Assembly: GCF_947498095.1 (NCBI RefSeq)
Contig: NZ_CANMJE010000003.1
Location: forward strand, 463,266-527,265
Direction: 5' to 3'
From: an uncultured Shimia sp.
GTDB lineage: Bacteria; Pseudomonadota; Alphaproteobacteria; Rhodobacterales; Rhodobacteraceae
DNA length: 64,000 bases
Of this stretch, positions 24,243-33,209 are shown piece by piece (position 1 is the stretch's first letter; each line of letters opens with the position of its first letter). The position numbers and the translations under genes are program-made. The notes below the pieces were generated by a model. That model was not told the DNA's origin. It did not search any database and saw nothing but the letters and a program-made list of their open reading frames with translations.

Positions 24243-25520
24243 ATGACAATGAGCTTCAAAGGCAAACCCTCGCGCCGTGCTTTCCTGAAGGGGGCGGTCG
24301 CCGCCACCGGAAGCATCGCGGGCGCCAGCATGGCGAACGCAGCCGGCGATCCGCTGATTACGCAAGTCCAGGAATGGGCGAGCGGCACCGGAGATGGCGT
24401 AGATGCCACACTATATGGAATGCCGATCCAATTCGAGTCGGATGTGATCCGTCGCAATGTTGAGTGGCTCACCGCCGACACGATCTCGTCGATCAACTTC
24501 ACGCCGATCCACGCGCTCGACGGCACGATCACCCCGCAAGGCTGCGCGTTCGAGCGTCACCATTCGGGCGCGATTGAGCTGTCCAAGGCTGACTATCGTC
24601 TGATGATCAACGGTCTGGTCGATACCCCTCTGGTCTTTACCTACGAAGATCTTGAGCGGTTCCCGCGTGAGAACCACGTCTATTTCTGCGAATGTGCCGC
24701 CAACACCGGCATGGAATGGGCCGGTGCACAGTTGAATGGTGCGCAATTCACCCACGGCATGATCCACAACATGGAATACTCTGGGATCCCGCTCCGCGCG
24801 CTCTTGGAAGAGGCCGGTCTAGACGCCGCAGGCGACCTGAAAGACAAGTGGGTCTATGTCGAGGGTGCGGATGCCTCGTCGAACGGCCGCTCGATCCCGA
24901 TGGAAAAAGCCCTGGACGACGTGCTGGTTGCGTTCAAAGCCAATGGTGAAGCCCTGCGTAAAGAGCACGGGTATCCAGTGCGCCTCGTCGTGCCCGGTTG
25001 GGAAGGCAACATGTGGATTAAGTGGCTGCGTCGCATCGAAGTGACCACCCAAGCGATTGAAAGCCGTGAAGAAACCTCGAAATACACCGACACGCTCGAA
25101 GACGGCACAAGCCGCAAGTGGACCTGGGTTATGGACGCCAAATCGGTTGTGACTTCGCCCAGCCCACAGGCTCCGATCAAGCACGGTCACGGCCCGTTGG
25201 TTATCACCGGCCTTGCGTGGTCTGGTCGCGGCTCCATCACAGGCGTGGATGTCTCGATCGACGGTGGCAAGAATTGGCAAGAGGCACGGCTTGGTGCGCC
25301 CGGCACTGACAAGGCGCTCAGTCGCTTCTATCTCGACATTGATTGGAACGGTGAAGAGATGTTCCTGCAGTCACGTGCACGAGACTCCAGCGGCTATGTT
25401 CAACCCTCGAAAGAGGAACTGCGCGAGGTGCGCGGGTTGAACTCGATCTATCACAACAACTGCATCCAGACATGGTGGGTTAAAGCAGACGGAGAGGCGG
25501 AAAATGTCGAAGTTTCTTAA
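24243..25520 (+). CDS. soxC: SoxC, molybdenum subunit of sulfane dehydrogenase SoxCD
   Basis: A 425-residue sulfite-oxidase-family protein starting at the ATG at 24243 (GGGGAG upstream). It has a Tat signal (SRRAFLKGAVAATGSIAGASMANAAG), as expected for a molybdenum cofactor protein. The cofactor Cys is in HVYFCECAANTGMEW; substrate-pocket Arg residues lie in LVVPGWEGNMWIKWLRRIEV. The C-terminal dimerisation domain (SGRGSITGVDVSIDGGKNWQEA) is present. With SoxD it removes six electrons from the SoxY-bound sulfane sulfur, so thiosulfate can be fully oxidised without sulfur globules. It overlaps soxD by 17 bases. Confidence 0.96.
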   Translation: MTMSFKGKPSRRAFLKGAVAATGSIAGASMANAAGDPLITQVQEWASGTGDGVDATLYGMPIQFESDVIRRNVEWLTADTISSINFTPIHALDGTITPQGCAFERHHSGAIELSKADYRLMINGLVDTPLVFTYEDLERFPRENHVYFCECAANTGMEWAGAQLNGAQFTHGMIHNMEYSGIPLRALLEEAGLDAAGDLKDKWVYVEGADASSNGRSIPMEKALDDVLVAFKANGEALRKEHGYPVRLVVPGWEGNMWIKWLRRIEVTTQAIESREETSKYTDTLEDGTSRKWTWVMDAKSVVTSPSPQAPIKHGHGPLVITGLAWSGRGSITGVDVSIDGGKNWQEARLGAPGTDKALSRFYLDIDWNGEEMFLQSRARDSSGYVQPSKEELREVRGLNSIYHNNCIQTWWVKADGEAENVEVS

Positions 25521-26562
25521 ACTTATCGCGGGAACCACGCTGGCATCGACCTTGATTTCGGCCCCGGCAATGGCTGAAAAAATGGGCCTTGGCCGCGCGG
25601 CAACGCCGGATGAGATTGCCGCGTGGGACATTGACGTGGCCCCGGACGGCACCGGTTTGCCTGTCGGCTCGGGCGACGTGTTCACCGGCGAAGAGGTCTT
25701 TGCCGAACATTGCGCGATCTGCCACGGCGACTTTGCCGAAGGCGTCGACAACTGGCCGAAACTCGCAGGCGGCGCGGACACGCTCGACCACGAGGATCCT
25801 CTGAAAACCGTCGGTTCTTACTGGCCGTATCTCTCGACCACATGGGACTATGTGAACCGCTCCATGCCATTCGGTGCCGCGCAAACCATGTCCACAGACG
25901 ATGTCTATGCGATCGTGGCCTACATCCTTTACTCGAACGATCTTGTTGATGATGAGTTCGTTCTTTCGAACGAGAATTTCCTCGACGTGGAAATGCCCAA
26001 CGCGAGCGGTTTCATCCTTGATGATCGCGAGACCTCTGAAGCGCATTTCTGGAAAGCCGAACCCTGCATGACCAATTGCAAGGACAGCGTCGAGATCACC
26101 ATGCGCGCAGCTGTCTTGGACGTGACCCCGGATGAGGGCGGAACTGAAGAAGCCGCCGCCCCCGCCGAGGAGGCAGCTGCCGCACCTGCTTCTACCGAGG
26201 CTGCCGACGCAGCGGCCCCGGTAGAGCAGGCTGCAATTGACCCTGAACTGATGAAAAAAGGTGAGAAGGTCTTTAAGAAATGCAAAGCCTGCCATCAGGT
26301 TGGCGAGGGTGCCAAATCTAAGACAGGTCCAATCCTGAACGGCATTGTCGGCGCGTCCGTCGGCGCAGTTGATGGATTCAAATACTCTAAGCCCATGAAA
26401 GGTTTGGCCGACTCTGGCGCGACCTGGACAGAAGAAGAACTGGCCGCCTTCCTTGCCAAGCCCAAGAAGTATCTAAAAGGGACCAAGATGTCTTTTGCCG
26501 GCTTGAAAAAGGAAGACGATATTGTCGCTGTTACGGCTTACCTGAAGAGCTTTCAGAACTAA
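25504..26562 (+). CDS. soxD: SoxD, dihaem cytochrome subunit of sulfane dehydrogenase
   Basis: The 352-residue protein has a signal peptide (LKLIAGTTLASTLISAPAMA), an N-terminal haem domain with CAICH at residue 70, an Ala/Glu-rich linker at about residues 215-245, and a second cytochrome c550-like domain with CKACH at residue 260. Axial Met candidates are in KGTKMSF. The N-terminal domain contacts SoxC; the second domain probably passes electrons on to small cytochromes. The start lies inside the end of soxC in another frame, implying coupled translation. The second domain closely resembles the first domain of SoxE. Confidence 0.95.
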   Translation: MSKFLKLIAGTTLASTLISAPAMAEKMGLGRAATPDEIAAWDIDVAPDGTGLPVGSGDVFTGEEVFAEHCAICHGDFAEGVDNWPKLAGGADTLDHEDPLKTVGSYWPYLSTTWDYVNRSMPFGAAQTMSTDDVYAIVAYILYSNDLVDDEFVLSNENFLDVEMPNASGFILDDRETSEAHFWKAEPCMTNCKDSVEITMRAAVLDVTPDEGGTEEAAAPAEEAAAAPASTEAADAAAPVEQAAIDPELMKKGEKVFKKCKACHQVGEGAKSKTGPILNGIVGASVGAVDGFKYSKPMKGLADSGATWTEEELAAFLAKPKKYLKGTKMSFAGLKKEDDIVAVTAYLKSFQN

Positions 26563-26565
26563 GCG

Positions 26566-27276
26566 ATGCGGCTTGCGATTTCGATCATAACACTCTGGGC
26601 GGCGCTGACAGGTGCCGCCCTTGGCGAAGAAAGTGCCGAGGCGATTGGGGATTCCGAGCGCGGCGCCAAGATGTTCAAGAAGTGCAAGTCGTGCCATCAG
26701 CTGGGTGACGGGGCCAAACACAAGATCGGGCCGCACTTGAATGGCATTTTCTTTCGCCCTGCGGCGACGTTTGACGACTTTAAATACTCCAAAGGTATGT
26801 ACGCGGCGCGCGAGGCGGGTCTTGTCTGGGACATTGATGGGCTGAGCCGGTTTATCGAAGACCCACGCGGCACGGTGCCGGGCACAAAGATGAGCTTTCA
26901 CGGGCTGCCCAAGGAAAAAGATCGCTTTGATTTGCTGGCGTTCCTGCGCATCTATTCCGATAACCCACAAAACATCCCTGAAGCCGCGCCAACGGCAATC
27001 AAAGTTGAAGTCGAGTTGTCGCCTGAGATCCTGGCGATTGTTGGCGACCCAGATTACGGCGAATACCTCGCGACGGAATGCACGACCTGTCATCAATCCA
27101 GTGGGGATTTTGACGGTATTCCCGGCATTGTCGGCTGGCCGAACGAAGACTTTGTGATCGCCATGCATGCCTACAAGCTGAAAAAACGTGACCACCCGGT
27201 GATGCAGATGATGGCCGGACGTTTGGCAGATGACGAGATCGCGGCACTGGCCGCCTATTTCGGGAATTTGAATTAA
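26566..27276 (+). CDS. soxE: SoxE, periplasmic dihaem c-type cytochrome
   Basis: This 236-residue exported protein has a signal peptide (LAISIITLWAALTGAALG) and two haem sites: CKSCH at residue 40 and CTTCH at residue 172. The first domain (KMFKKCKSCHQLGDGAKHKIGPHLNG...PGTKMSFHGL) is cytochrome c2/c550-like and resembles the second domain of SoxD; the second (GEYLATECTTCHQSSGDFDGIPGIVGW) is of the type found with flavocytochrome c. In Paracoccus SoxE is the cytochrome partner of the flavoprotein SoxF, and soxF follows here after 36 bases. Confidence 0.92.
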   Translation: MRLAISIITLWAALTGAALGEESAEAIGDSERGAKMFKKCKSCHQLGDGAKHKIGPHLNGIFFRPAATFDDFKYSKGMYAAREAGLVWDIDGLSRFIEDPRGTVPGTKMSFHGLPKEKDRFDLLAFLRIYSDNPQNIPEAAPTAIKVEVELSPEILAIVGDPDYGEYLATECTTCHQSSGDFDGIPGIVGWPNEDFVIAMHAYKLKKRDHPVMQMMAGRLADDEIAALAAYFGNLN

Positions 27277-27312
27277 GCTCGCGAACTTTCATGATCAGGG
27301 GAGGAATGATCT

Positions 27313-28575
27313 ATGACTTTGAATCGACGTAATTTTCTAGGGGCAGGGGCCGCCGTTGCGGCATCGCTGTCTGCACCGATGGTATTGGGCGCCGGCAAGC
27401 CGCGTGTTGTTGTGATTGGCGGTGGCGCAGGTGGGGCAACAGCAGCGCGATACATCGCCAAAGGCTCCAAGGGGGCGATTGATGTCACCCTCGTGGAACC
27501 CAGCCGCACCTACTACACCTGCTTCTTCTCAAACCTCTATATCGGAGGCTTTCGTGAGTTGTCTTCGATAGCCCACAGCTACGGTAAACTGGCCTCGGAC
27601 TATGGCATTAACGTGGTGCATGACTGGGCCATCGGCATTGACCGCGACGCCAAGACTGTCTCGCTCGCGGGCGGGGCCAAGCTGCCCTATGACCGACTGG
27701 TGCTGTCGCCAGGTATCGATTTTGTTGATGGCGCTGTCCCCGGCTGGGACGTCAGCAGCCAGAACAAGATGCCGCACGCCTATAAGGCCGGCTCGCAGAC
27801 CGAACTGCTGAAAGCGCAGGTTGAGGCGATGCCCGAGGGCGGCACCTTTGCCATGGTCGCGCCACCCAACCCGTTCCGCTGCCCTCCTGGGCCATATGAG
27901 CGGGTTTCGATGATCGCGCACGTTCTGAAAGAAAAGAACCCAACAGCCAAGATCATCGTGGCCGACCCTAAGCCGAAGTTTTCAAAAATGGGGCTGTTCC
28001 AAGAAGGTTGGGCCAACCACTACGATGGTATGATCGATTGGATTGGTCAGGACTTTGGTGGTGACGTTGTCGAGGTAAATGCGGACGAGATGACTGTTAG
28101 CATTGACGGTGAAGTGACCAAGGTCGACGCCTGCAACGTGATCCCAGCCATGAAAGCCGGTAAAATCTGTGAAATGGCCAGCATCACCGAGGGCAACTGG
28201 GCTCCGGTCATTGGTCACACGATGCAGAGCCGCATTGACGAGAACATCCACGTATTGGGCGATGCCTGCGCGCAGGGTGACATGCCGAAATCTGGTTTCT
28301 CGGCCAACTCTCAGGCCAAGGTGGCCGCGATGGCGATCCGTGGCGCTCTGACCGGCTCCAAAGTATTCCCTGCCAAATTCTCGAACACGTGCTGGTCGCT
28401 CATCGACACTGACGACGGTGTCAAAGTGGGCGCGACTTACGAGGCCACGGACGAAAAGATTGCCAAGGTTGATGGTTTCATTTCGCAAACCGGTGAAAGT
28501 GGGGATCTGCGCAAGCAAACCTTCGAGGAATCAGTTGGTTGGTATGCAGGGATTACATCCGACATGTTCGGCTGA
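27313..28575 (+). CDS. soxF: SoxF, flavocytochrome c-type sulfide dehydrogenase flavoprotein
   Basis: A 420-residue FAD protein with a Tat signal (NRRNFLGAGAAVAASLSAPM) followed by a dinucleotide-binding motif RVVVIGGGAGGATAARYI near residue 30. Redox Cys candidates of the sulfide:quinone-oxidoreductase superfamily are in SRTYYTCFFSNLYIGG and NPFRCPPGPYERV. The C-terminal FCSD-type domain (FSNTCWSLIDTDDGVKVGATYEA) is present. SoxF with SoxE oxidises sulfide and can enhance SoxCD turnover. It is the last visible sox gene; soxG and soxH do not follow. A terminator lies 26 bases downstream. Confidence 0.95.
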   Translation: MTLNRRNFLGAGAAVAASLSAPMVLGAGKPRVVVIGGGAGGATAARYIAKGSKGAIDVTLVEPSRTYYTCFFSNLYIGGFRELSSIAHSYGKLASDYGINVVHDWAIGIDRDAKTVSLAGGAKLPYDRLVLSPGIDFVDGAVPGWDVSSQNKMPHAYKAGSQTELLKAQVEAMPEGGTFAMVAPPNPFRCPPGPYERVSMIAHVLKEKNPTAKIIVADPKPKFSKMGLFQEGWANHYDGMIDWIGQDFGGDVVEVNADEMTVSIDGEVTKVDACNVIPAMKAGKICEMASITEGNWAPVIGHTMQSRIDENIHVLGDACAQGDMPKSGFSANSQAKVAAMAIRGALTGSKVFPAKFSNTCWSLIDTDDGVKVGATYEATDEKIAKVDGFISQTGESGDLRKQTFEESVGWYAGITSDMFG

Positions 28576-28601
28576 TCCCAGCGAAACAGTTTACTCCCTC
28601 T

Positions 28602-28627
28602 GGGTCGCCCTCGGGCGGCCCTTTTTT
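28602..28627 (+). terminator. Terminator of the soxCDEF unit
   Basis: GGGTCGCCC (28602-28610) pairs with GGGCGGCCC (28613-28621), allowing one T-G wobble, with a two-base apex and six Ts at 28622-28627. This is a strong intrinsic terminator closing the sox cluster. Confidence 0.9.
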
Positions 28628-28734
28628 GCATTCGGATTGTGCGCGATCAATCCGCAACCACAGGTCTGATGACCACGAGGATGAACTGGGTCGCACCGAA
28701 ACCCATCTGCAAATTGGTTTCTGCTCAGCCGAAG

Positions 28735-29529
28735 TTAATTTGGAACAGTCTGGATGAGGGCAGTTCTAACCGCACGGCGATAGGTGCGGCCTATTGGTAA
28801 TTCGCGACCGTCTTGCAAAACCACAACGCTGCCCCCACCGCGAGACCTGAGGGCTTTGATTGCGCCGCGTGATACCCACCACGACCGATGTACCCGCAGG
28901 CCATAGTCGCCTAAGGCGTCTGATGCGTCTTGCAGCCCGGTCCGGATCAGGGTCTCGCCCAGTTTTGTTTCGGCTTTGACATAGTGATCCTGAGCTTGAA
29001 GAAGGATCAGATCGCGCCCCAAATAACCCGGCAATTGTTCAAGCCATGACGGTGTGGACTTGTGATCCAACTCTTTTACTGGCGTGACGTCGTTTGGCCC
29101 AAGATGCTCGGACAAAACTGCGACAATGACCGAGATGACCCCGACAAATGGAAAAAGGCGAAACAATTCGTCCCAGAACTGCGCAGACCCGGTCAAACTG
29201 TGAAAGCCTGCCAGCCATGCAGCGACAGGAGCACTTGCGACCGTGGCGCCGATTGCGAGGCTGAATGTGTTCCCAATGCCAATGCGTTCAGCCAAGGTGG
29301 CCGTGGCGAAAGAGACTGCATAGCCGATCCAGAATGTCGTTCCCACAATGATCAGCCAATAGGCGCTACGTTCCAGTAGGGTCATGCTGTCAAAAGTACC
29401 GAAAGGGCCGGTCAGGCCAATCAACAAGCCGACACCAAACAACCCAAACCAGACCCACCGTTGGCAGGCAAGGGCATAGACCTCATGACATGTCTCAGCG
29501 AAAATGCTGTCGTTCGCGACTTTTGTCAT
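28735..29529 (-). CDS. Membrane-anchored LytTR-family DNA-binding regulator
   Basis: The 264-residue protein has four hydrophobic helices in its N-terminal half (WVWFGLFGVGLLIGLTGPFG, SAYWLIIVGTTFWIGYAVSF, FSLAIGATVASAPVAAWLAG, LFPFVGVISVIVAVLSEHLG), followed by a LytTR DNA-binding domain (GRDLILLQAQDHYVKAETKLGETLIRTGLQDASDAL...LRVHRSWWVSRGAIKALR...LPIGRTYRRAV). It resembles the membrane LytTR proteins common in Rhodobacteraceae. Targets and signals are unknown. It is transcribed alone, facing the sox terminator, and diverges from the SMR transporter. Confidence 0.9.
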   Translation of the reverse strand: MTKVANDSIFAETCHEVYALACQRWVWFGLFGVGLLIGLTGPFGTFDSMTLLERSAYWLIIVGTTFWIGYAVSFATATLAERIGIGNTFSLAIGATVASAPVAAWLAGFHSLTGSAQFWDELFRLFPFVGVISVIVAVLSEHLGPNDVTPVKELDHKSTPSWLEQLPGYLGRDLILLQAQDHYVKAETKLGETLIRTGLQDASDALGDYGLRVHRSWWVSRGAIKALRSRGGGSVVVLQDGRELPIGRTYRRAVRTALIQTVPN

Positions 29530-29694
29530 GTCGTTGGCGCCAATCCCATTTCCCTAACTCGAACCTGAGAGTAGCGGGTTGCAAAACTACCCGCAACGCG
29601 ACGGTGCACGGCCGGAAGCGATCGAGATGCTCACAACTCAGGTTTCTTTCCATTGCGCGTCGTCAGAAACACTTGACCCAATCAGGAGACTATT

Positions 29695-30030
29695 GTGCCA
29701 ACTCACTACCTTTACCTCCTTGCCTCTGTCATTGCCGAGGCAATCGGTTATTCAGCGCTCAATGCCAGCGCGCAGTTCAGTAAGCTTTTGCCTTCGCTTC
29801 TCGTGTTCGCAGGCTTCGCAGGATCTTTCTATTTCCTGACTTTAGCGCTCAAATATATGCCACTGGGAATAACTTATGCGCTGGCATCAGGATTGGGCAT
29901 CGTCTTTGTTGCCTTGGCTGGCGTCATTGTTTTTGGCCAACGTCTTGACCTGGCAGGAATTGCCGGGCTCTCTTTGATTATTGCAGGAATGGTGGTTATC
30001 AACGCATTTTCTGATCTGGCAGTGCACTAG
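29695..30030 (+). CDS. Small multidrug resistance (SMR) family transporter
   Basis: A 111-residue protein with four membrane helices and the SMR pattern: a conserved Glu in helix 1 (LYLLASVIAEAIGYSALNAS), and LPLGITYA-type motif MPLGITYALASGLGIVFVALAGVIVFGQRLDLAGIAGLSLIIAGMVVIN. SMR proteins exchange protons for cationic drugs, polyamines or guanidinium. The GTG start at 29695 is supported by AGGAGA five bases upstream. The substrate is unknown. It stands alone between the LytTR gene and clpP. Confidence 0.88.
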   Translation: MPTHYLYLLASVIAEAIGYSALNASAQFSKLLPSLLVFAGFAGSFYFLTLALKYMPLGITYALASGLGIVFVALAGVIVFGQRLDLAGIAGLSLIIAGMVVINAFSDLAVH

Positions 30031-30221
30031 AAGTTCTTAACATCATCATTTTCCAACTTTCCCTTTTGCAGCTCAGCAGGGAAGTGGTCGGTCTTGCCGC
30101 TATCGTTCAGTCGGACATTGTTCATATTTTCTCCGGCTGCCCTTGCAGCCCCTCTAGGGCAATACTAAGACTCTCTTAGAGGCTTTGGCCTATGGATGAC
30201 GCGAACAACAGGCAGGCGGAT

Positions 30222-30854
30222 ATGAACGACCCAATCGACACATATATGAACACCCTCGTTCCCATGGTGGTTGAACAAACCAGCCGGGGAGAGCGGGCCT
30301 ACGATATTTTCTCGCGTCTTTTGAAAGAACGCATCATTTTCCTCAACGGTCCGGTGCATGACGGCATGTCGTCGCTGATCGTGGCGCAGCTGTTGCACCT
30401 TGAGGCGGAGAATCCCTCGAAAGAGATTTCGATGTACATCAACTCGCCCGGTGGCGTGGTGACGTCCGGTCTCTCGATCTATGACACAATGCAATACATC
30501 AAACCCAAGGTCTCGACCCTGGTGATTGGTCAGGCGGCGTCGATGGGCTCTCTTTTGTTGACCGCAGGCGAGCAAGGCATGCGTTTCTCGCTGCCCAATT
30601 CCCGCGTCATGGTGCACCAGCCTTCGGGCGGCTATCAGGGTCAGGCTACGGATATCATGATCCACGCCCAGGAAACCCAGAAGCTGAAGGATCGTTTGAA
30701 CGAGATCTACGTCAAACACACCGGTCAGAAGATGAAAGCGGTGGTTGACGCTCTTGAACGCGACAACTTCATGTCCCCGGAAGAAGCCAAGGACTGGGGC
30801 CTCATCGATGAGATCGTCGAGAGCCGCGCCAAAGGCGACGACGAAGAGAGCTGA
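30222..30854 (+). CDS. clpP: ClpP, ATP-dependent protease proteolytic subunit
   Basis: A serine protease that degrades proteins unfolded by ClpX or ClpA. From the ATG at 30222 the protein has 210 residues, the usual length, with catalytic Ser107 in [11 protein letters not shown], His132 in [11 protein letters not shown], and an Asp near residue 180 in the C-terminal segment. The first residues ([41 protein letters not shown]) match the family start; an in-frame ATG at 30192 is less likely. It precedes clpX with a 122-base gap that holds a terminator-like hairpin. Confidence 0.96.
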   Translation: MNDPIDTYMNTLVPMVVEQTSRGERAYDIFSRLLKERIIFLNGPVHDGMSSLIVAQLLHLEAENPSKEISMYINSPGGVVTSGLSIYDTMQYIKPKVSTLVIGQAASMGSLLLTAGEQGMRFSLPNSRVMVHQPSGGYQGQATDIMIHAQETQKLKDRLNEIYVKHTGQKMKAVVDALERDNFMSPEEAKDWGLIDEIVESRAKGDDEES

Positions 30855-30861
30855 CAAGCTC

Positions 30862-30893
30862 GTGCCCCGGCGTGATCGCGTTCGGGGCACTTT
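30862..30893 (+). terminator. Hairpin between clpP and clpX
   Basis: GTGCCCCG (30862-30869) pairs with CGGGGCAC (30883-30890), followed by TTT. The T run is short, so termination may be partial, leaving some clpPX read-through. Confidence 0.6.
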
Positions 30894-30976
30894 CCACATT
30901 GTACTCGGTTTGTGGCTGGCCTAAGCTGACCGGGACAGGGCGGCCCAGACGATATTCGGAGGCCTGAAAGGACGAC

Positions 30977-32239
30977 ATGGCGAGCAATTCCGGCGACAGC
31001 AAAAACACCCTCTATTGCAGCTTTTGCGGCAAGAGCCAGCACGAAGTGCGCAAACTGATCGCCGGTCCGACGGTGTTCATTTGTGACGAATGCGTCGAGC
31101 TTTGCATGGACATCATCCGTGAAGAAACCAAAGCCAGTGGGCTGAAAGCTTCCGAAGGTGTGCCGACTCCATTGGAAATCTGCAATGTATTGGATGATTA
31201 CGTCATCGGTCAGGCCGTGGCGAAACGCGTTCTCTCGGTGGCGGTACACAACCACTACAAACGCCTGAACCACGCGCAGAAATCCGGCGATATCGAGCTG
31301 GCCAAGTCTAACATCCTGCTGATCGGCCCGACCGGTTGCGGTAAAACGCTGTTGGCTCAAACTCTCGCACGTATTCTCGACGTGCCCTTCACCATGGCTG
31401 ACGCCACCACGCTGACCGAAGCGGGTTACGTGGGTGAAGACGTGGAAAACATCATCCTGAAGCTGCTGCAGGCTTCGGAATACAACGTCGAACGTGCGCA
31501 GCGCGGCATCGTGTATATTGACGAAGTCGACAAGATCACCCGCAAGTCGGAAAACCCCTCGATCACCCGCGACGTGTCGGGTGAGGGGGTGCAGCAGGCT
31601 CTGCTGAAGCTGATGGAAGGCACCGTGGCCTCGGTTCCACCCCAAGGTGGCCGCAAGCATCCGCAGCAGGAATTCCTGCAGGTGGACACCACCAACATCC
31701 TGTTCATCTGCGGCGGCGCCTTTGCCGGCCTCGACCGGATCATTGCACAGCGCGGCAAGGGCTCGGCAATGGGCTTTGGCGCCGACGTGCGCGACAATGA
31801 CGAACGCGGTGTGGGCGAGATCTTCCAAGAGCTCGAACCCGAGGATCTATTGAAGTTTGGCCTGATCCCGGAATTCGTCGGACGTTTGCCGGTTCTGGCC
31901 ACGCTTGAAGACCTGGACGAAGATGCGCTGGTCACCATTCTGACCGAACCCAAAAACGCTCTAATCAAACAGTACCAACGCCTGTTTGAACTGGAAGATA
32001 CGCAGCTCTCATTTACCGATGACGCGCTCAGCGCCATCGCCAAACGTGCCATCCAGCGCAAAACCGGTGCCCGTGGTCTGCGTTCGATCCTTGAAGACAT
32101 TCTTCTTGATACAATGTTCGATTTGCCTGGCATGGACAGCGTCACCGAAGTGGTGGTGAACGAAGAGGCCGTGACCTCGGATGCCAACCCGCTGATGATC
32201 CACGCGGAGGCTGAGAAAGAGCCGGCCAACGCGGGCTAA
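30977..32239 (+). CDS. clpX: ClpX, AAA+ unfoldase of the ClpXP protease
   Basis: A 420-residue AAA+ protein with an N-terminal zinc finger ([19 protein letters not shown]...ICDECVELC), Walker [14 protein letters not shown] near residue 115, Walker [13 protein letters not shown], pore loop GYVGEDVEN, sensor arginine region [19 protein letters not shown], and the C-terminal domain [17 protein letters not shown]. It unfolds tagged substrates for ClpP. The length and motifs are fully normal. A GGCCTGAAAGGACGAC leader precedes the ATG. Confidence 0.98.
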   Translation: MASNSGDSKNTLYCSFCGKSQHEVRKLIAGPTVFICDECVELCMDIIREETKASGLKASEGVPTPLEICNVLDDYVIGQAVAKRVLSVAVHNHYKRLNHAQKSGDIELAKSNILLIGPTGCGKTLLAQTLARILDVPFTMADATTLTEAGYVGEDVENIILKLLQASEYNVERAQRGIVYIDEVDKITRKSENPSITRDVSGEGVQQALLKLMEGTVASVPPQGGRKHPQQEFLQVDTTNILFICGGAFAGLDRIIAQRGKGSAMGFGADVRDNDERGVGEIFQELEPEDLLKFGLIPEFVGRLPVLATLEDLDEDALVTILTEPKNALIKQYQRLFELEDTQLSFTDDALSAIAKRAIQRKTGARGLRSILEDILLDTMFDLPGMDSVTEVVVNEEAVTSDANPLMIHAEAEKEPANAG

Positions 32240-32262
32240 GCGGAAATTCACACAAAGTTATC

Positions 32263-32289
32263 GGGGCGGGCAATTTGTCCGCCCCTTTT
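32263..32289 (+). terminator. Terminator after clpX
   Basis: GGGGCGG (32263-32269) pairs with CCGCCCC (32279-32285), followed by TTTT. It lies 24 bases past the clpX stop. Confidence 0.82.
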
Positions 32290-32357
32290 CGTTGCGCGCG
32301 ATACTGGACCTTTGGCTGGGAATGAGTCATACGGGAAGGGAATTTGCGGAGGCATCC

Positions 32358-32744
32358 ATGGGCATTCTGAGCACGATCAACAGCGTTTTCTCTTGGTGGA
32401 ACGGCGCCACGCTGAACACCCGTCTTTTCACCAGCCGCAAGGGCGTGAAAGTGGGCGAAGACGATCAGGGCAATGTTTTTTATCGAACCAAAGACGACAG
32501 CAAACGCTGGGTGATCTTTAACGGTTACGTGGAAGCAAGCCGCGTCAGCCCCGATTGGCATGGCTGGCTGCACCGCACGTATGATGATGCGCCCTCGGAG
32601 AAACCGCTGGCGCATAAGGACTGGGAAAAGCCACATCAGGAAAACCTGTCTGGCTCGGAGGGCGCCTATGCGCCTGCAGGCTCGATTCGCAAAGCAGCGG
32701 CCCCTGTCGCGCGCAGCGATTACGAAGCCTGGGTTCCTGAATAA
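32358..32744 (+). CDS. NDUFA12 (B17.2)-like complex I accessory protein
   Basis: The 128-residue protein matches the NDUFA12 family of complex I supernumerary subunits that alphaproteobacteria share with mitochondria: [72 protein letters not shown]. It probably binds the peripheral arm of NADH dehydrogenase. The ATG at 32358 has GGAGG upstream; an earlier frame start at 32292 does not fit the family. Its linkage to mlaD and a DUF2155 gene downstream is common in Rhodobacteraceae. Confidence 0.92.
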   Translation: MGILSTINSVFSWWNGATLNTRLFTSRKGVKVGEDDQGNVFYRTKDDSKRWVIFNGYVEASRVSPDWHGWLHRTYDDAPSEKPLAHKDWEKPHQENLSGSEGAYAPAGSIRKAAAPVARSDYEAWVPE

Positions 32745-32759
32745 GGCCGGGTTGGACAT

Positions 32760-33209
32760 TTGTCCGCCGTTCGCACGGAAATCGCAGTCGGAGCTGCCGT
32801 TGTCGCAGTGGCCGTTGGCTTTTTGTTTTATGCCAGCAAAGTCGCCGACTTTGGCGGTGCATCTGAAGGCTATTCGCTAACCGCCTCCTTTCGCTCAATC
32901 GAAGGGGTATCTGTTGGTACTGATGTGCGGCTGGCCGGTGTCAAAATCGGGTCCGTAACGGATGTTGCCTTGAACCCGCAAACCTTTCGTGCCGACACAA
33001 GCATGAGCATTAACGACGGCATCGAACTGCCGGATGACAGCGCCATCGTGATTTCGTCCGAAGGACTTTTGGGTGGCAACTTTGTAGAAGTCTTGCCCGG
33101 CGGTTCGCCGTTCAACTTTGAACCGGGTGCCGAGATCGAAGACACGCAAAGTTCCGTCAGCCTTGTCGGTCTGTTGATGAAGTTCGTCACGGGCGGAGAC
33201 GACGAATGA
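32760..33209 (+). CDS. mlaD: MlaD-like MCE-domain protein
   Basis: This 149-residue protein has a single N-terminal membrane helix (IAVGAAVVAVAVGFLFYAS) and one MCE domain (GYSLTASFRSIEGVSVGTDVRLAGVKIGSVTDVALNPQTFRADTSMSI...SSEGLLGGNFVEVLPGG), the form of MlaD, the substrate-binding ring of the Mla phospholipid transporter between inner and outer membranes. The apparent start is TTG at 32760. The C-terminal SLVGLLMKFVTGG helix is conserved in the family. The other mla genes are not in the window. It overlaps the DUF2155 gene by four bases. Confidence 0.9.
   Translation: MSAVRTEIAVGAAVVAVAVGFLFYASKVADFGGASEGYSLTASFRSIEGVSVGTDVRLAGVKIGSVTDVALNPQTFRADTSMSINDGIELPDDSAIVISSEGLLGGNFVEVLPGGSPFNFEPGAEIEDTQSSVSLVGLLMKFVTGGDDE

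Noticed and set aside
30031..30221. A small gene or RNA between the SMR gene and clpP
   Set aside because: Only short frames are present and a weak stem near 30136-30150; no conserved feature could be supported.
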